DNA of 64,000 nt from Salipiger mangrovisoli (GTDB lineage Bacteria; Pseudomonadota; Alphaproteobacteria; Rhodobacterales; Rhodobacteraceae), in contig NZ_JADFFK010000003.1 of NCBI RefSeq assembly GCF_015223355.1, positions 124,001 through 188,000 on the forward strand, written 5' to 3'. Position numbers and translations under genes: made by a program. Shown one piece after another: positions 8,961 through 16,617 of this stretch. Each line of letters begins with the position of its first letter. Position 1 is the first letter of the stretch. Under the pieces are notes generated by a model. That model ran no database searches. It saw only the letters and a program-made list of their open reading frames with translations, and was not told where the DNA came from.

Positions 8961-10916
8961 ATGCAGGATATTTCGGAAACAGAACTGATCTTCGGCATCT
9001 CGGAACCATATCGCCCGGTACCAGGCGTGGCGATAACGCCAGGAAAAACCGAGGCCGAGACGCTCGTTCGGCTGGAGGGGTTCCAGGTCAGGACGAACCC
9101 ACATGCATCGGGCGCGGCATATCTTGAAGCAACCGCAAGCGCGTCGCGGGTCAGTGGCATCTTCACGGGGCCGATGGGCCTATACGACCTGAAGCTGGGC
9201 TACATGGACGAGTCCGACGGCGTCTCGCGCATGGAAATTTTCGTCAACGGCACGCTGGTTGCCGCGTTCAACTGGTCAAAGTGGCCGAGCAGCGACACGG
9301 TGACCCGCACTGCGAAGACCGAGTATCTACTGGCGGGCCTGGCGCTTGCTCCGGGGGACGAGATCACCCTGCGGGGCGCGCGGGACGGCGGCGAGCCTTT
9401 GCGAACCGATTACCTTGTGCTGACGGACAGGCTGACCACGGTCACCGGCAGCAACGGTGCCGACCTGCTGAGAGGCAGCGCTGCCGACGAAAGGGTGCTG
9501 GGCCTGGGCGGCGCGGATCGGATCTTTGCCCTCGGTGGCGAGGACCTGATCTTCGCGGGGGCGGGCGACGATACGGTTCGGAGCGGAGAGGGGGATGACA
9601 CGATTGTCGGCGGTGCCGGACGTGACGTGATCTACACCGGCGCTGGGCGAGACATGGTAGTACTCACCGACCTGGCCGCTTTTGACAAGCTCTATGATTT
9701 CGAGGTCGGGGTAGACAGCCTGCGGGTGCAGATCAAGGGAATCACGAGCGATGACCTTTATCTGCACAAATGGCGTCTCATGGCGCGGACCGATGTCGGC
9801 GACATGCGGCTCGCGATCATTCCCGATGCCTGTGCCAAGCAGGCCACGGTTGCCGATCTGCTGCAACCCGAGGTGCCTGCGGATGCCTCGACGCTGCATT
9901 CTCTCGTCTTCGGGGAGGAGGTGAAGAGCGAGATTTCCTTCGCTGAGGATACCGACTGGTTTCGCTTCGAGGCCGAGGCGGGAAAGTTCTACGCCTTTAC
10001 CCTGGCCGGAGACCCCGAGGCCGCGGCGGCGCTCGGCATGCCGGCGATCGCGCTGCGAGCTGGCGATGGGACGGTGCTTGGCAGCAGCAACGACAGCGGC
10101 GTGCCGGTGGCGCAGTTGCCCTACCTTGCGAGCGCCTCAGGAACTTTCTTCGTCGAGGCCTCAGACCTCTACGGCGGCGGGATGGGCAGCTATACCCTAT
10201 CAGTCGTGCTCGCCGAAGATCTCGACAGCATTCCGGGGGACGCAAGCACCCCGGCCGACCTCGGTGCGGGCGGCGAGCTTCAGAGCGACCTGGGGTATCC
10301 CGGCGACGTCGACTGGATCCGGGCCGAGCTGAAGGCCGGAAGCCTCTACCGCGCCGACCTCTACAGCGAGGCGGGGACCAATCCCTACCTTTCGCTGCTC
10401 GATGCTTCGGGCGAGGTGCTGGCCCGCGACTACGGGGGCCAATGGGCGACGCTCTATCATCGTGCCGCCACCGACATTGAGGTCTTTCTGCAAGTGACTG
10501 CCGATTTCGGTCATGAGGCGGGGACCGGGGTCGGCCCCTATCGCCTGACCCTGGCGCTGGCAGATGATATCGATCCCATCGCCGAGGACGCCACGACATC
10601 GACCACGCTCCTTCCGGGTGAGCCACTGCGCAGCGATATCGGGTATGCGGGCGATGAGGATTGGCTGCGGGTCGAGCTGAAGGGCGGACAGAGCTACCGT
10701 TTCGACTTGGTAGGTGTCGCTGATCGCGACGATCCGCTCGCCTATCCCGAGCTTGGTCTCTACGGCACCGATGGCATGCAGATCGCGGCTGCGCAGGGAG
10801 AGGCGGACGGCGCAGCGCAGCTGTGGTACACGCCCGAGACCGATGAACTGGTCTTCGCCGCGGTGCGCAGTGAATATTCCATTTTCACCGGCGACTACCT
10901 GCTCAGCGTCGCATGA
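8961..10916 (+). CDS. RTX calcium-binding secreted protein with three PPC-like domains
   Basis: The 651-residue protein has no Sec signal, as expected for type I secretion. Residues ~20-155 look like a carbohydrate-binding-module-type beta-sandwich (LVRLEGFQVRTNPHASG to TDYLVLTD). Residues ~163-236 carry hemolysin-type calcium repeats of the GGxGxDxxx kind (GLGGADRIFALGGEDLIF, GAGDDTVRSGEGDDTIVGG). Residues ~305-651 hold three related PPC-like units, each with a DxDW(F/I/L)R core: DTDWFRF, DVDWIRA, DEDWLRV. Unusually, the RTX block is central rather than C-terminal. No type I secretion genes are in the window. A role in surface adhesion, glycan binding or matrix formation is likely; no protease or toxin domain is visible. 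Confidence 0.85.
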   Translation: MQDISETELIFGISEPYRPVPGVAITPGKTEAETLVRLEGFQVRTNPHASGAAYLEATASASRVSGIFTGPMGLYDLKLGYMDESDGVSRMEIFVNGTLVAAFNWSKWPSSDTVTRTAKTEYLLAGLALAPGDEITLRGARDGGEPLRTDYLVLTDRLTTVTGSNGADLLRGSAADERVLGLGGADRIFALGGEDLIFAGAGDDTVRSGEGDDTIVGGAGRDVIYTGAGRDMVVLTDLAAFDKLYDFEVGVDSLRVQIKGITSDDLYLHKWRLMARTDVGDMRLAIIPDACAKQATVADLLQPEVPADASTLHSLVFGEEVKSEISFAEDTDWFRFEAEAGKFYAFTLAGDPEAAAALGMPAIALRAGDGTVLGSSNDSGVPVAQLPYLASASGTFFVEASDLYGGGMGSYTLSVVLAEDLDSIPGDASTPADLGAGGELQSDLGYPGDVDWIRAELKAGSLYRADLYSEAGTNPYLSLLDASGEVLARDYGGQWATLYHRAATDIEVFLQVTADFGHEAGTGVGPYRLTLALADDIDPIAEDATTSTTLLPGEPLRSDIGYAGDEDWLRVELKGGQSYRFDLVGVADRDDPLAYPELGLYGTDGMQIAAAQGEADGAAQLWYTPETDELVFAAVRSEYSIFTGDYLLSVA

Positions 10917-11050
10917 AGGCTCTGCCTGCAAGCGCTCCAAGGCTTCACGGATGCCCCTTCGCGCGCGGCAACCGCCTCCGTGTCGCAGCGGCTTTGTATG
11001 AAATGCATGTTCTGTCCTGAACCTGATGCCGGCGCGGGGGCGGGTCGGAT

Positions 11051-11476
11051 CTATCCCCCAGCTCTTGTGTTACGGGTGGCGGCAATCATGATCTCGGCAA
11101 TGGCGGCGTAGGCCTTTGACCAGGCGGCCTCGCTCCTGGCATCGAAGCGGGTGCCGCAGATTTCGCGCAGGGTGTCCAGCAACGCTGCGCCGACGATCCC
11201 GAAATGCTCGGACCGCGCGCCAAAGTCCACATGACGGCGACCCAGTTCTTCCACCACCGGCACGATCAGCTCGATCCGGTCGACGGAGTCGACCACCGTC
11301 GCCAGTGTATCCATCAGCTTGCGCCCCTGAACCTGCGGGCCTTCGCGAAAGAGGGGTCGCAGGGATGGCGCCCTGCGAAACAATATCTGGTAGAACAGCG
11401 CTCCAGCCTGCTCGCGGTTCGCGGCCATCAGGATCCAACTGCTGCGAATGGCCGCGATTTCCTCATTGGTGAACAT
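11051..11476 (-). CDS. Single-domain globin
   Basis: The 141-residue protein matches the bacterial haemoglobin / flavohaemoglobin globin fold. The proximal haem ligand is His in ELGRRHVDFG, followed by SEHFGIVGAALL as in Vitreoscilla-type globins. The B10 tyrosine lies in LFYQILFRRAP, and a glutamine stands at the distal E7 position (QVQGRKLM). There is no reductase domain, so it binds O2 or NO but would need a separate reductase for catalysis. It begins 18 bases after the stop of the coiled-coil gene 11495-13177 on the same strand, so the two are very likely co-transcribed and share the divergent promoter region with the che operon. A sensory role in taxis is inference; NO detoxification or oxygen binding are alternatives. 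Confidence 0.88.
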   Translation of the reverse strand: MFTNEEIAAIRSSWILMAANREQAGALFYQILFRRAPSLRPLFREGPQVQGRKLMDTLATVVDSVDRIELIVPVVEELGRRHVDFGARSEHFGIVGAALLDTLREICGTRFDARSEAAWSKAYAAIAEIMIAATRNTRAGG

Positions 11477-11494
11477 GACCGTGTTTCCCTTCTC

Positions 11495-13177
11495 TCAGAA
11501 CCACTCAAAATCCTCCTCGTCTTCGCTGGCAGAGCCGCTCGGGGCGGCAAGGTGACCCTCTGGGCAAATGCTGTCGTGGATCTCGCGCTCCTCGGGCACG
11601 GAATAGAGCGCCCGGAGCGCGGCAGCCGCGGCGCGAGCATCGGCGCTTGGCTCGGTGGCGGGGCTTTGCGGAGGATTGTCGTGCAGCCGTGCCGCCAGCG
11701 CCGCGATCTGCCGTGCGACCGCGCGCTGCTCTTTCATCTCCTCGGCGCAGCGGATGAAATCGTCCACGGCTCGCGGCCCGCGATGCAGCAGCCCGTCGAG
11801 TTCGCGCCGCAGATCGCTCCACAGGAAGAGAACGCCACCAAGTCCGGCGAGGCTGTCGCCGATGCGCTGCAACTCCTCGCCGACGCGGTCCTGCCGTGCC
11901 CCAACAGAGCCTGCGGTGATCTCCTGGATGGTCCTCAGCTCGGTCACGATGCTGGCCTGCGCGCTCGAGCAGGTGTCGGTCAACTCGCCGAACTGGCGTG
12001 CGACGAACATCATCGCAGGGCCGTTCCGGCGGGCCCGCTGGCTGCGAAGGAAAACGTTCAGACTGCCGCGCCGCATGTCGCCATCGATCTGCGCGAGGCC
12101 GCTGATGACCCCCTGCATCTGTGCGATGCTTTTGCGCAGGCCGCGCATCTGCCGCTCGATCGAGCGCTGTTGCGCCTGGCTTGAATAGAGCGCAGCCAGC
12201 CCCGCGCCGCAGCGGTCCCGCAGGTCTTCCAGCAGCGGGGCGACCTCTGACTTGCCGGACAGGGCGTCGCCCCACTCGGCGAATTGGCTACCGAGCTTGG
12301 ATGCTGCCCGAAGCACCGCCGCGAGCCGCGTCAGGTCGGCATCGAGCGCGCGGCCCGCGCCGGCGAGCTGCGCGGCGGCAATCCGCAACACGAGCGCATG
12401 GGCATCGGGCGAGGTCGCGGCATCGGGCAGGCAGGGTCCAAGTGCGGCCCCCACATGTTCGAGCCGCTGGCGGAAGCTGTCGCCGACCTGTAGCGCCGAA
12501 ATGCCGTCCGACATGTTCCCTGACACCCCGGTGACCGCCTCCACCACGCGCGAAGAGGCCCGCGCGGCGTCGCGCAACCGCGGCCCGAGTCCCGCCGCGA
12601 GCCCTTGCAGGGCGCTGCCGAGCCCAGCCAGGTGTGATAGATTTGCATGGGTGAAGGTCGCCTGGCGGGTCCGGATCGCCATGGTCTGGTCGAGAAGAGC
12701 GTCGCGCTGGGCGATCAGCCCGATATAGGCCTCGCGGCTCCGAAGGGACAGCGATTTGATTTCGGAGGAGAAACTCAGTTCGCCGTCAATGTCGGTTTCG
12801 GATTCGACCACGCTCGCCGTGCTGGAGAACAAGTCGATCATGCGCACCGTCTCGTGCAGCTTGGCCAGCGGCCGGGCGGTTCGCTCCAGCGTTGCGATCA
12901 GCCGATCGATGGTCTGGGCTTCCTGCGCATGGGCGGTCTCTGCCTCGCTGAACCGGCTGGCCAGCAGCGTGATCGTCTGCGCCACGTCGGTGTCGGCGAA
13001 GTCCAGAAGACCCTGGCAGTATCGGCCAAGGGTGTCCGACAGGGGGCCGATGTTCTCGCGCCCCGACAACAGAGCGTCGGCAGCCCGCGTGAAGGTGCCC
13101 TCGACGGCCTGGGTCATTGCCTCGAGGTCTTGCCGCACGGCCGCGGCGCGCAATGTCTGCGACGTGCGATCGCCCAT
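11495..13177 (-). CDS. Long coiled-coil chemotaxis-associated protein
   Basis: This gene encodes 560 residues, almost entirely helical and rich in Ala, Leu, Arg, Glu and Gln, with no membrane segment. Segments such as RPLAKLHETVRMIDLFSSTA and ALQVGDSFRQRLEHVGAAL resemble the helical bundles of soluble chemoreceptor-like proteins, but the canonical receptor hairpin motif is absent. The acidic, aromatic C-terminus (SEDEEDFEWF) follows a flexible linker and looks like a docking tail, comparable in style to the CheR-tethering tail of receptors or the CheY-binding tail of CheZ, without matching either exactly. It is transcribed divergently from STAS-cheY-cheA and sits just upstream of the globin gene. 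No cheZ, cheC or cheD is nearby, so it could be a phosphatase, scaffold or receptor partner. Confidence 0.7.
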   Translation of the reverse strand: MGDRTSQTLRAAAVRQDLEAMTQAVEGTFTRAADALLSGRENIGPLSDTLGRYCQGLLDFADTDVAQTITLLASRFSEAETAHAQEAQTIDRLIATLERTARPLAKLHETVRMIDLFSSTASVVESETDIDGELSFSSEIKSLSLRSREAYIGLIAQRDALLDQTMAIRTRQATFTHANLSHLAGLGSALQGLAAGLGPRLRDAARASSRVVEAVTGVSGNMSDGISALQVGDSFRQRLEHVGAALGPCLPDAATSPDAHALVLRIAAAQLAGAGRALDADLTRLAAVLRAASKLGSQFAEWGDALSGKSEVAPLLEDLRDRCGAGLAALYSSQAQQRSIERQMRGLRKSIAQMQGVISGLAQIDGDMRRGSLNVFLRSQRARRNGPAMMFVARQFGELTDTCSSAQASIVTELRTIQEITAGSVGARQDRVGEELQRIGDSLAGLGGVLFLWSDLRRELDGLLHRGPRAVDDFIRCAEEMKEQRAVARQIAALAARLHDNPPQSPATEPSADARAAAAALRALYSVPEEREIHDSICPEGHLAAPSGSASEDEEDFEWF

Positions 13178-13274
13178 ACGCTGTTCTTGGTTCCGTGTTT
13201 CTTTCGGTTTCCGGCTCCGGGTCCTGCGTCGCGCAGGCGATGCAACGGACAGGGTCCCATTCCTCCCGCCGTTC

Positions 13275-13290
13275 TAGCTTCAGAAAGCTA
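13275..13290. promoter_or_regulatory. Palindrome in the divergent che promoter region
   Basis: Perfect inverted repeat TAGCTT, four-base spacer CAGA, AAGCTA. It lies in the 281-base gap between the leftward coiled-coil/globin unit (start 13177) and the rightward che operon (first start 13459). A site here could control both units together. No matching regulator gene is adjacent, so the call rests on symmetry and position only. Confidence 0.4.
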
Positions 13291-13458
13291 ATGTTTCCTT
13301 CGTGCAAGTGTGGCCCGGCGGCGGCACGCGCGGCGAAGCGGCTTAACGGTGCCGAAAGACTCTTGCTTCAAGAAGTCCCAAGGCAGGTCTTGCGGATCCC
13401 GGCATTCGGGACGGGCGGGCTGCCCCCGACCGGAGCGAGGCGCGAGAGGAGCGTGAGG

Positions 13459-13731
13459 ATGTCGGCATATGTCGTTTCGATGATTTCCGAGACGCGCGCG
13501 TCGTTGGCCGCAGCGCTGGACAGCGGGGTGAGCGTGGTGCGACTTCATCCGCAGGACGAGATCGACACAGCTGGCGCGCAACTTCTGGTCGCCGCGGTGC
13601 TCGAGGCACGGGCGGCGGGTCGCCGCCTGTCAATCGAACTCTGCAGGGAGGAAGCCGCGGGACGGCTCTGGTGCGGGCTCGCTTTCGACCTGCTGCCGGA
13701 AACCGTGTGGCTGGAAGAGGACGCAACATGA
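13459..13731 (+). CDS. STAS-domain protein of the che operon
   Basis: The ATG at 13459 is preceded by GAGAGGAG. The 90-residue product has the STAS fold signature EIDTAGAQLLVAAVLEARAAG. At the position where SpoIIAA-type anti-anti-sigma factors carry the phosphorylated serine (DxSG) this protein has alanine (DTAG), so a kinase-controlled switch at that site is unlikely. STAS proteins of this type commonly lead alphaproteobacterial chemotaxis operons, but their role is not well defined. Its stop overlaps the cheY start (ATGA at 13728-13731), which indicates translational coupling. Confidence 0.82.
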   Translation: MSAYVVSMISETRASLAAALDSGVSVVRLHPQDEIDTAGAQLLVAAVLEARAAGRRLSIELCREEAAGRLWCGLAFDLLPETVWLEEDAT

Positions 13732-14096
13732 AACGAACGGTTCTTGTCGTCGATGATTCCGCCTCGGTCCGGCGGCTGATCTCGTCCACTTTGCGCGCGG
13801 CCGGGTATGACACCATCGAGGCGACAGATGGCCAGGACGCATTGTCGATCGCTCGGACCGCGCGCCCTGCCGCGGTGATCACCGATCAGAATATGCCCAA
13901 TCTTGACGGTCTCGGGTTCATCCGCGCGTTCCGGGCGCTGCCCGGCACGGCGGGTGTGCCGGTGATCTTCCTGTCGACCGAGAATGCGGAAACCCTCAAG
14001 CAGAAGGCCCGTGCCGCCGGTGCGCTCGGCTGGATGACCAAACCCTTTGACGACCGCAAGCTTCTGAATGTCGTCTCGAAGGTACTGGGCGCATGA
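13728..14096 (+). CDS. cheY: Chemotaxis response regulator CheY
   Basis: A single receiver domain of 122 residues. The acidic pocket is Asp9-Asp10, the phosphorylation site Asp53 is in VITDQNMPNLDG, the switch residues are Ser in IFLSTEN, and the conserved lysine is in MTKPFDD. With no output domain it would act by binding a motor switch or another protein after phosphorylation by CheA. ATGA overlaps couple it to the STAS gene before it and to cheA after it. No flagellar genes are in the window, so whether it controls swimming or another process cannot be decided here. Confidence 0.95.
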   Translation: MKRTVLVVDDSASVRRLISSTLRAAGYDTIEATDGQDALSIARTARPAAVITDQNMPNLDGLGFIRAFRALPGTAGVPVIFLSTENAETLKQKARAAGALGWMTKPFDDRKLLNVVSKVLGA

Positions 14097-16093
14097 CCGA
14101 AGACGCAGAGCAGCTCTTCCCCATCGAGGCGCGCGCGCTTGCCGAGAGCCTGGAAGCCGGGCTTCTTGACCTGAAGTCGCATCCCGAGGATCGGGCATTG
14201 ATCGACGGGGTGTTTCGCGACCTGCACACGCTGAAAGGCTCGGGCGCCATGTTCGGCCACACCCGGCTGGCGCAATTCCTGCATGACTTCGAAACGGCCT
14301 TCGAGGCCGTGCGCGACGGGCGCCTGCGCGTGTCGCCGGCGCTGGTGGAGCTGGGGCTGCGTGCCTGCGACCATGCGATGGCGCTGCTCGACGGCGGCTC
14401 CGCCGAGCCGGGCGAGGTTCTGTTGTCGGCCCTTGCCGCCCTGACCCTGGAGCCTGGCGCGGCACAGGCTGCCGCACAACCGGACGATCTGGCCGCCGGA
14501 ACGGGTGTGGGCGATAGCCTGGCCTTGGGGCGGGAGGCGGCAGCCGTGCCTGATCAGGATGGGCCGCCCCCATGGTCGCTGAGCGTCTACTTGGCCGGAG
14601 ACACGCTCACACTCGGTGGACGCCCGCTCGGTGTGCTCGATGAGTTGCGGGCGCTCGGCGCTCAGCGCCTGCACCCGCTCCTCGATCGGTTGCCGCCGCT
14701 CTCGGAGCTCACCCCTGACCGGCTCTACGTCGGCTGGCGGATGGAGCTTCCGGGCGAGCTTTCGGAAGAGGTGATCCGAGAGGCTTTCCTCTTTCACGAC
14801 GAGGGGCTCGATCTGGAACTGGAACGGCGTGCAGCCGGTCCGGCCGAGGCAGCTGCGGCACGTGGCGCCACGGCGGCCGCCGATCCCGAACAGCCGGATG
14901 CAGAACGGCGGCCCAAAGGGTCGGCCGGCGCGATGATGCGGGTTCCGGCCGAACGGCTGGATGAGATGATGGACAGGGTGGGCGAACTTGTGATCGCCGA
15001 GGCGCGTCTTGCCGAATTGGCGGCCCGCTCGGGCGATACGCTGCTGATCACCGTCGCCGAGGAGATACAGCGCCTCGCGACCAGCATGCGCGAGACCACG
15101 ATGTCGATCCGCATGACACCGATCGGATCGATCTCGGGAAGGTTCCGGCGCCTGGTTCATGACCTCGACGCGACGCTTGGAAAGCCGATCGACCTGGTGA
15201 TCGAAGGGCAGGACACGGAGCTCGACAAGACGGTGATCGAAATGCTTGCCGATCCCCTGATGCATCTGATCCGGAATTCCGCCGATCATGGACTCGAGAC
15301 GCCGGAGGAAAGGCGGTCGATGGGCAAGCCCGACGTCGGCACGATCCGGATGGGAGCCCGTTACTCCGGTGCCGAGGTGGTCATCACGCTTGCCGATGAC
15401 GGTCGCGGGCTCGACCTTGGCAAGCTGCGCGCACATGCGGAAAAGCGTGGCCTGATCGGCCCCGAAGACGATCTCGACGACGCCGAGATCAGGGCGTTGA
15501 TCCTGCAACCCGGTTTCTCGACCGCGCAAAGCGTCACCGAACTCTCTGGGCGCGGTGTCGGCATGGACGTCGTGCGCCGCACCATCGAGCAGCTGCGCGG
15601 CACGCTCGAGGTCGAGAGCGAACCTGGACATGGCACGCAGATCAGCATGCGTCTGCCGCTCACTTTGGCGATCATTGACGGTCTCTTGGTGGAAGTTGCC
15701 GGCGAGCGCTACACGATCCCGCTGGCCGCGGTTGAACATATCATCGAGCTTCCCGAAGACCGCGCACAGGAGACCGGCCACACCCGATTGCTGACCATCC
15801 GAGACAAGCTTGTGCCGTTTCTCAGGCTCCGGCAGTTGCTCGACAGCCCCGGCGCGCCGGGACCCCATCAGAAGGTCGTGGTCGTCACCGCGGGCGAGCT
15901 GCGGGTCGGCCTTACGGTCGATCGCATAATCGGCTCGAGCCAGACGGTCATCAAGCAGCTTTCGCCCCTGCATGCCGCGCTGAAGTCCTTTTCCGGCGCC
16001 ACGGTCCTCGGGGACGGTACGGTGGCGTTGATCCTCGACGTGCCGCAGCTTGTTGCCTTCGGCCAGGCACTCGACGCGGTGGAGGCTGCATGA
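14093..16093 (+). CDS. cheA: Chemotaxis histidine kinase CheA
   Basis: The 666-residue protein has the usual order. The P1 Hpt domain carries the phospho-accepting His45 (LHTLKGSGAMFG). A variable middle part contains a small domain at ~residues 155-245 and an Ala-rich linker. The P3 dimerisation helices (MMRVPAERLDEMMDRVGELV) come next. The P4 ATPase has N-box HLIRNSADHGLE, G1 ADDGRGLD and G2 GRGVGMDVVR. The P5 CheW-like domain ends the protein. It phosphorylates CheY (13728) and CheB (19628) in response to receptor arrays containing the MCP encoded two genes downstream. It overlaps cheY at its start and cheW at its end by four bases each, typical of a tightly coupled operon. Confidence 0.96.
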   Translation: MTEDAEQLFPIEARALAESLEAGLLDLKSHPEDRALIDGVFRDLHTLKGSGAMFGHTRLAQFLHDFETAFEAVRDGRLRVSPALVELGLRACDHAMALLDGGSAEPGEVLLSALAALTLEPGAAQAAAQPDDLAAGTGVGDSLALGREAAAVPDQDGPPPWSLSVYLAGDTLTLGGRPLGVLDELRALGAQRLHPLLDRLPPLSELTPDRLYVGWRMELPGELSEEVIREAFLFHDEGLDLELERRAAGPAEAAAARGATAAADPEQPDAERRPKGSAGAMMRVPAERLDEMMDRVGELVIAEARLAELAARSGDTLLITVAEEIQRLATSMRETTMSIRMTPIGSISGRFRRLVHDLDATLGKPIDLVIEGQDTELDKTVIEMLADPLMHLIRNSADHGLETPEERRSMGKPDVGTIRMGARYSGAEVVITLADDGRGLDLGKLRAHAEKRGLIGPEDDLDDAEIRALILQPGFSTAQSVTELSGRGVGMDVVRRTIEQLRGTLEVESEPGHGTQISMRLPLTLAIIDGLLVEVAGERYTIPLAAVEHIIELPEDRAQETGHTRLLTIRDKLVPFLRLRQLLDSPGAPGPHQKVVVVTAGELRVGLTVDRIIGSSQTVIKQLSPLHAALKSFSGATVLGDGTVALILDVPQLVAFGQALDAVEAA

Positions 16094-16608
16094 TGCCGCG
16101 CGCGTTTCGATCGGCACAGCCCTCGCGAGAATTTCGGCCCGCGCAGGATGTCGTGACGCTGCGCCTTGGTGGCGAGCTTCTGGCGATCGAGAGCGGGCTC
16201 GTGCGCGAGGTGCTGGAGCCCGGTGCCATCACCCGCGTTCCGAATGCCCCGGCATTTGCCGCCGGCCTTCTGAACGTGCGCGGCACGGTCGTGCCGCTCA
16301 CCGATCTGCGCATTCCCCTGCGGATGCCGAGATGTCCCCGCGATGCCGACACGCGGATCCTCGTGCTCGACCTGAAACTTGCCGGCGCGGCCTCGGTGGT
16401 CGGCATCCTTGCCGAGAAGGTTCATGAGGTCACGCAGATCTCCTCCGCCGCGATCGAGGACGTGCCGGACGTGGGGGCGCGCTGGCCGGCACAGTTCGTT
16501 CGCGCCATCGGCCGCAAGGACACGCAGTATTTCATCATCCCCGACCTCGACGCCATTTTCGCAGCCTTTCTCGCGGTGCCGCTCGGCGCCGCGCTCCAAA
16601 TCGCCTGA
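16090..16608 (+). CDS. cheW: Chemotaxis coupling protein CheW (first copy)
   Basis: A 172-residue CheW-like domain with the core LLAIESGLVREVLEPGAITRVPNAP and GLLNVRGTVVPLTDLR. It couples the receptor to CheA. An N-terminal extension of about 20 residues precedes the domain. It is followed after nine bases by the receptor gene; a second CheW copy lies after the receptor. Two divergent copies could fill different positions in the array (CheA-bound versus receptor-bound), though that is inference. Confidence 0.93.
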   Translation: MMPRAFRSAQPSREFRPAQDVVTLRLGGELLAIESGLVREVLEPGAITRVPNAPAFAAGLLNVRGTVVPLTDLRIPLRMPRCPRDADTRILVLDLKLAGAASVVGILAEKVHEVTQISSAAIEDVPDVGARWPAQFVRAIGRKDTQYFIIPDLDAIFAAFLAVPLGAALQIA

Positions 16609-16617
16609 GGAAGCCCC

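Noticed and set aside
10917-11050. Possible terminator hairpin after the RTX gene
   Set aside because: The inverted segments around the TGAAGGC and GGCTTCA motifs do not pair cleanly and no T-run follows.
13886-16117. Long leftward open frame (about 740 codons) opposite cheA
   Set aside because: It is antisense to an unmistakable CheA gene; its product is Arg/His-rich with no family pattern, as expected from the high-GC code on the opposite strand.
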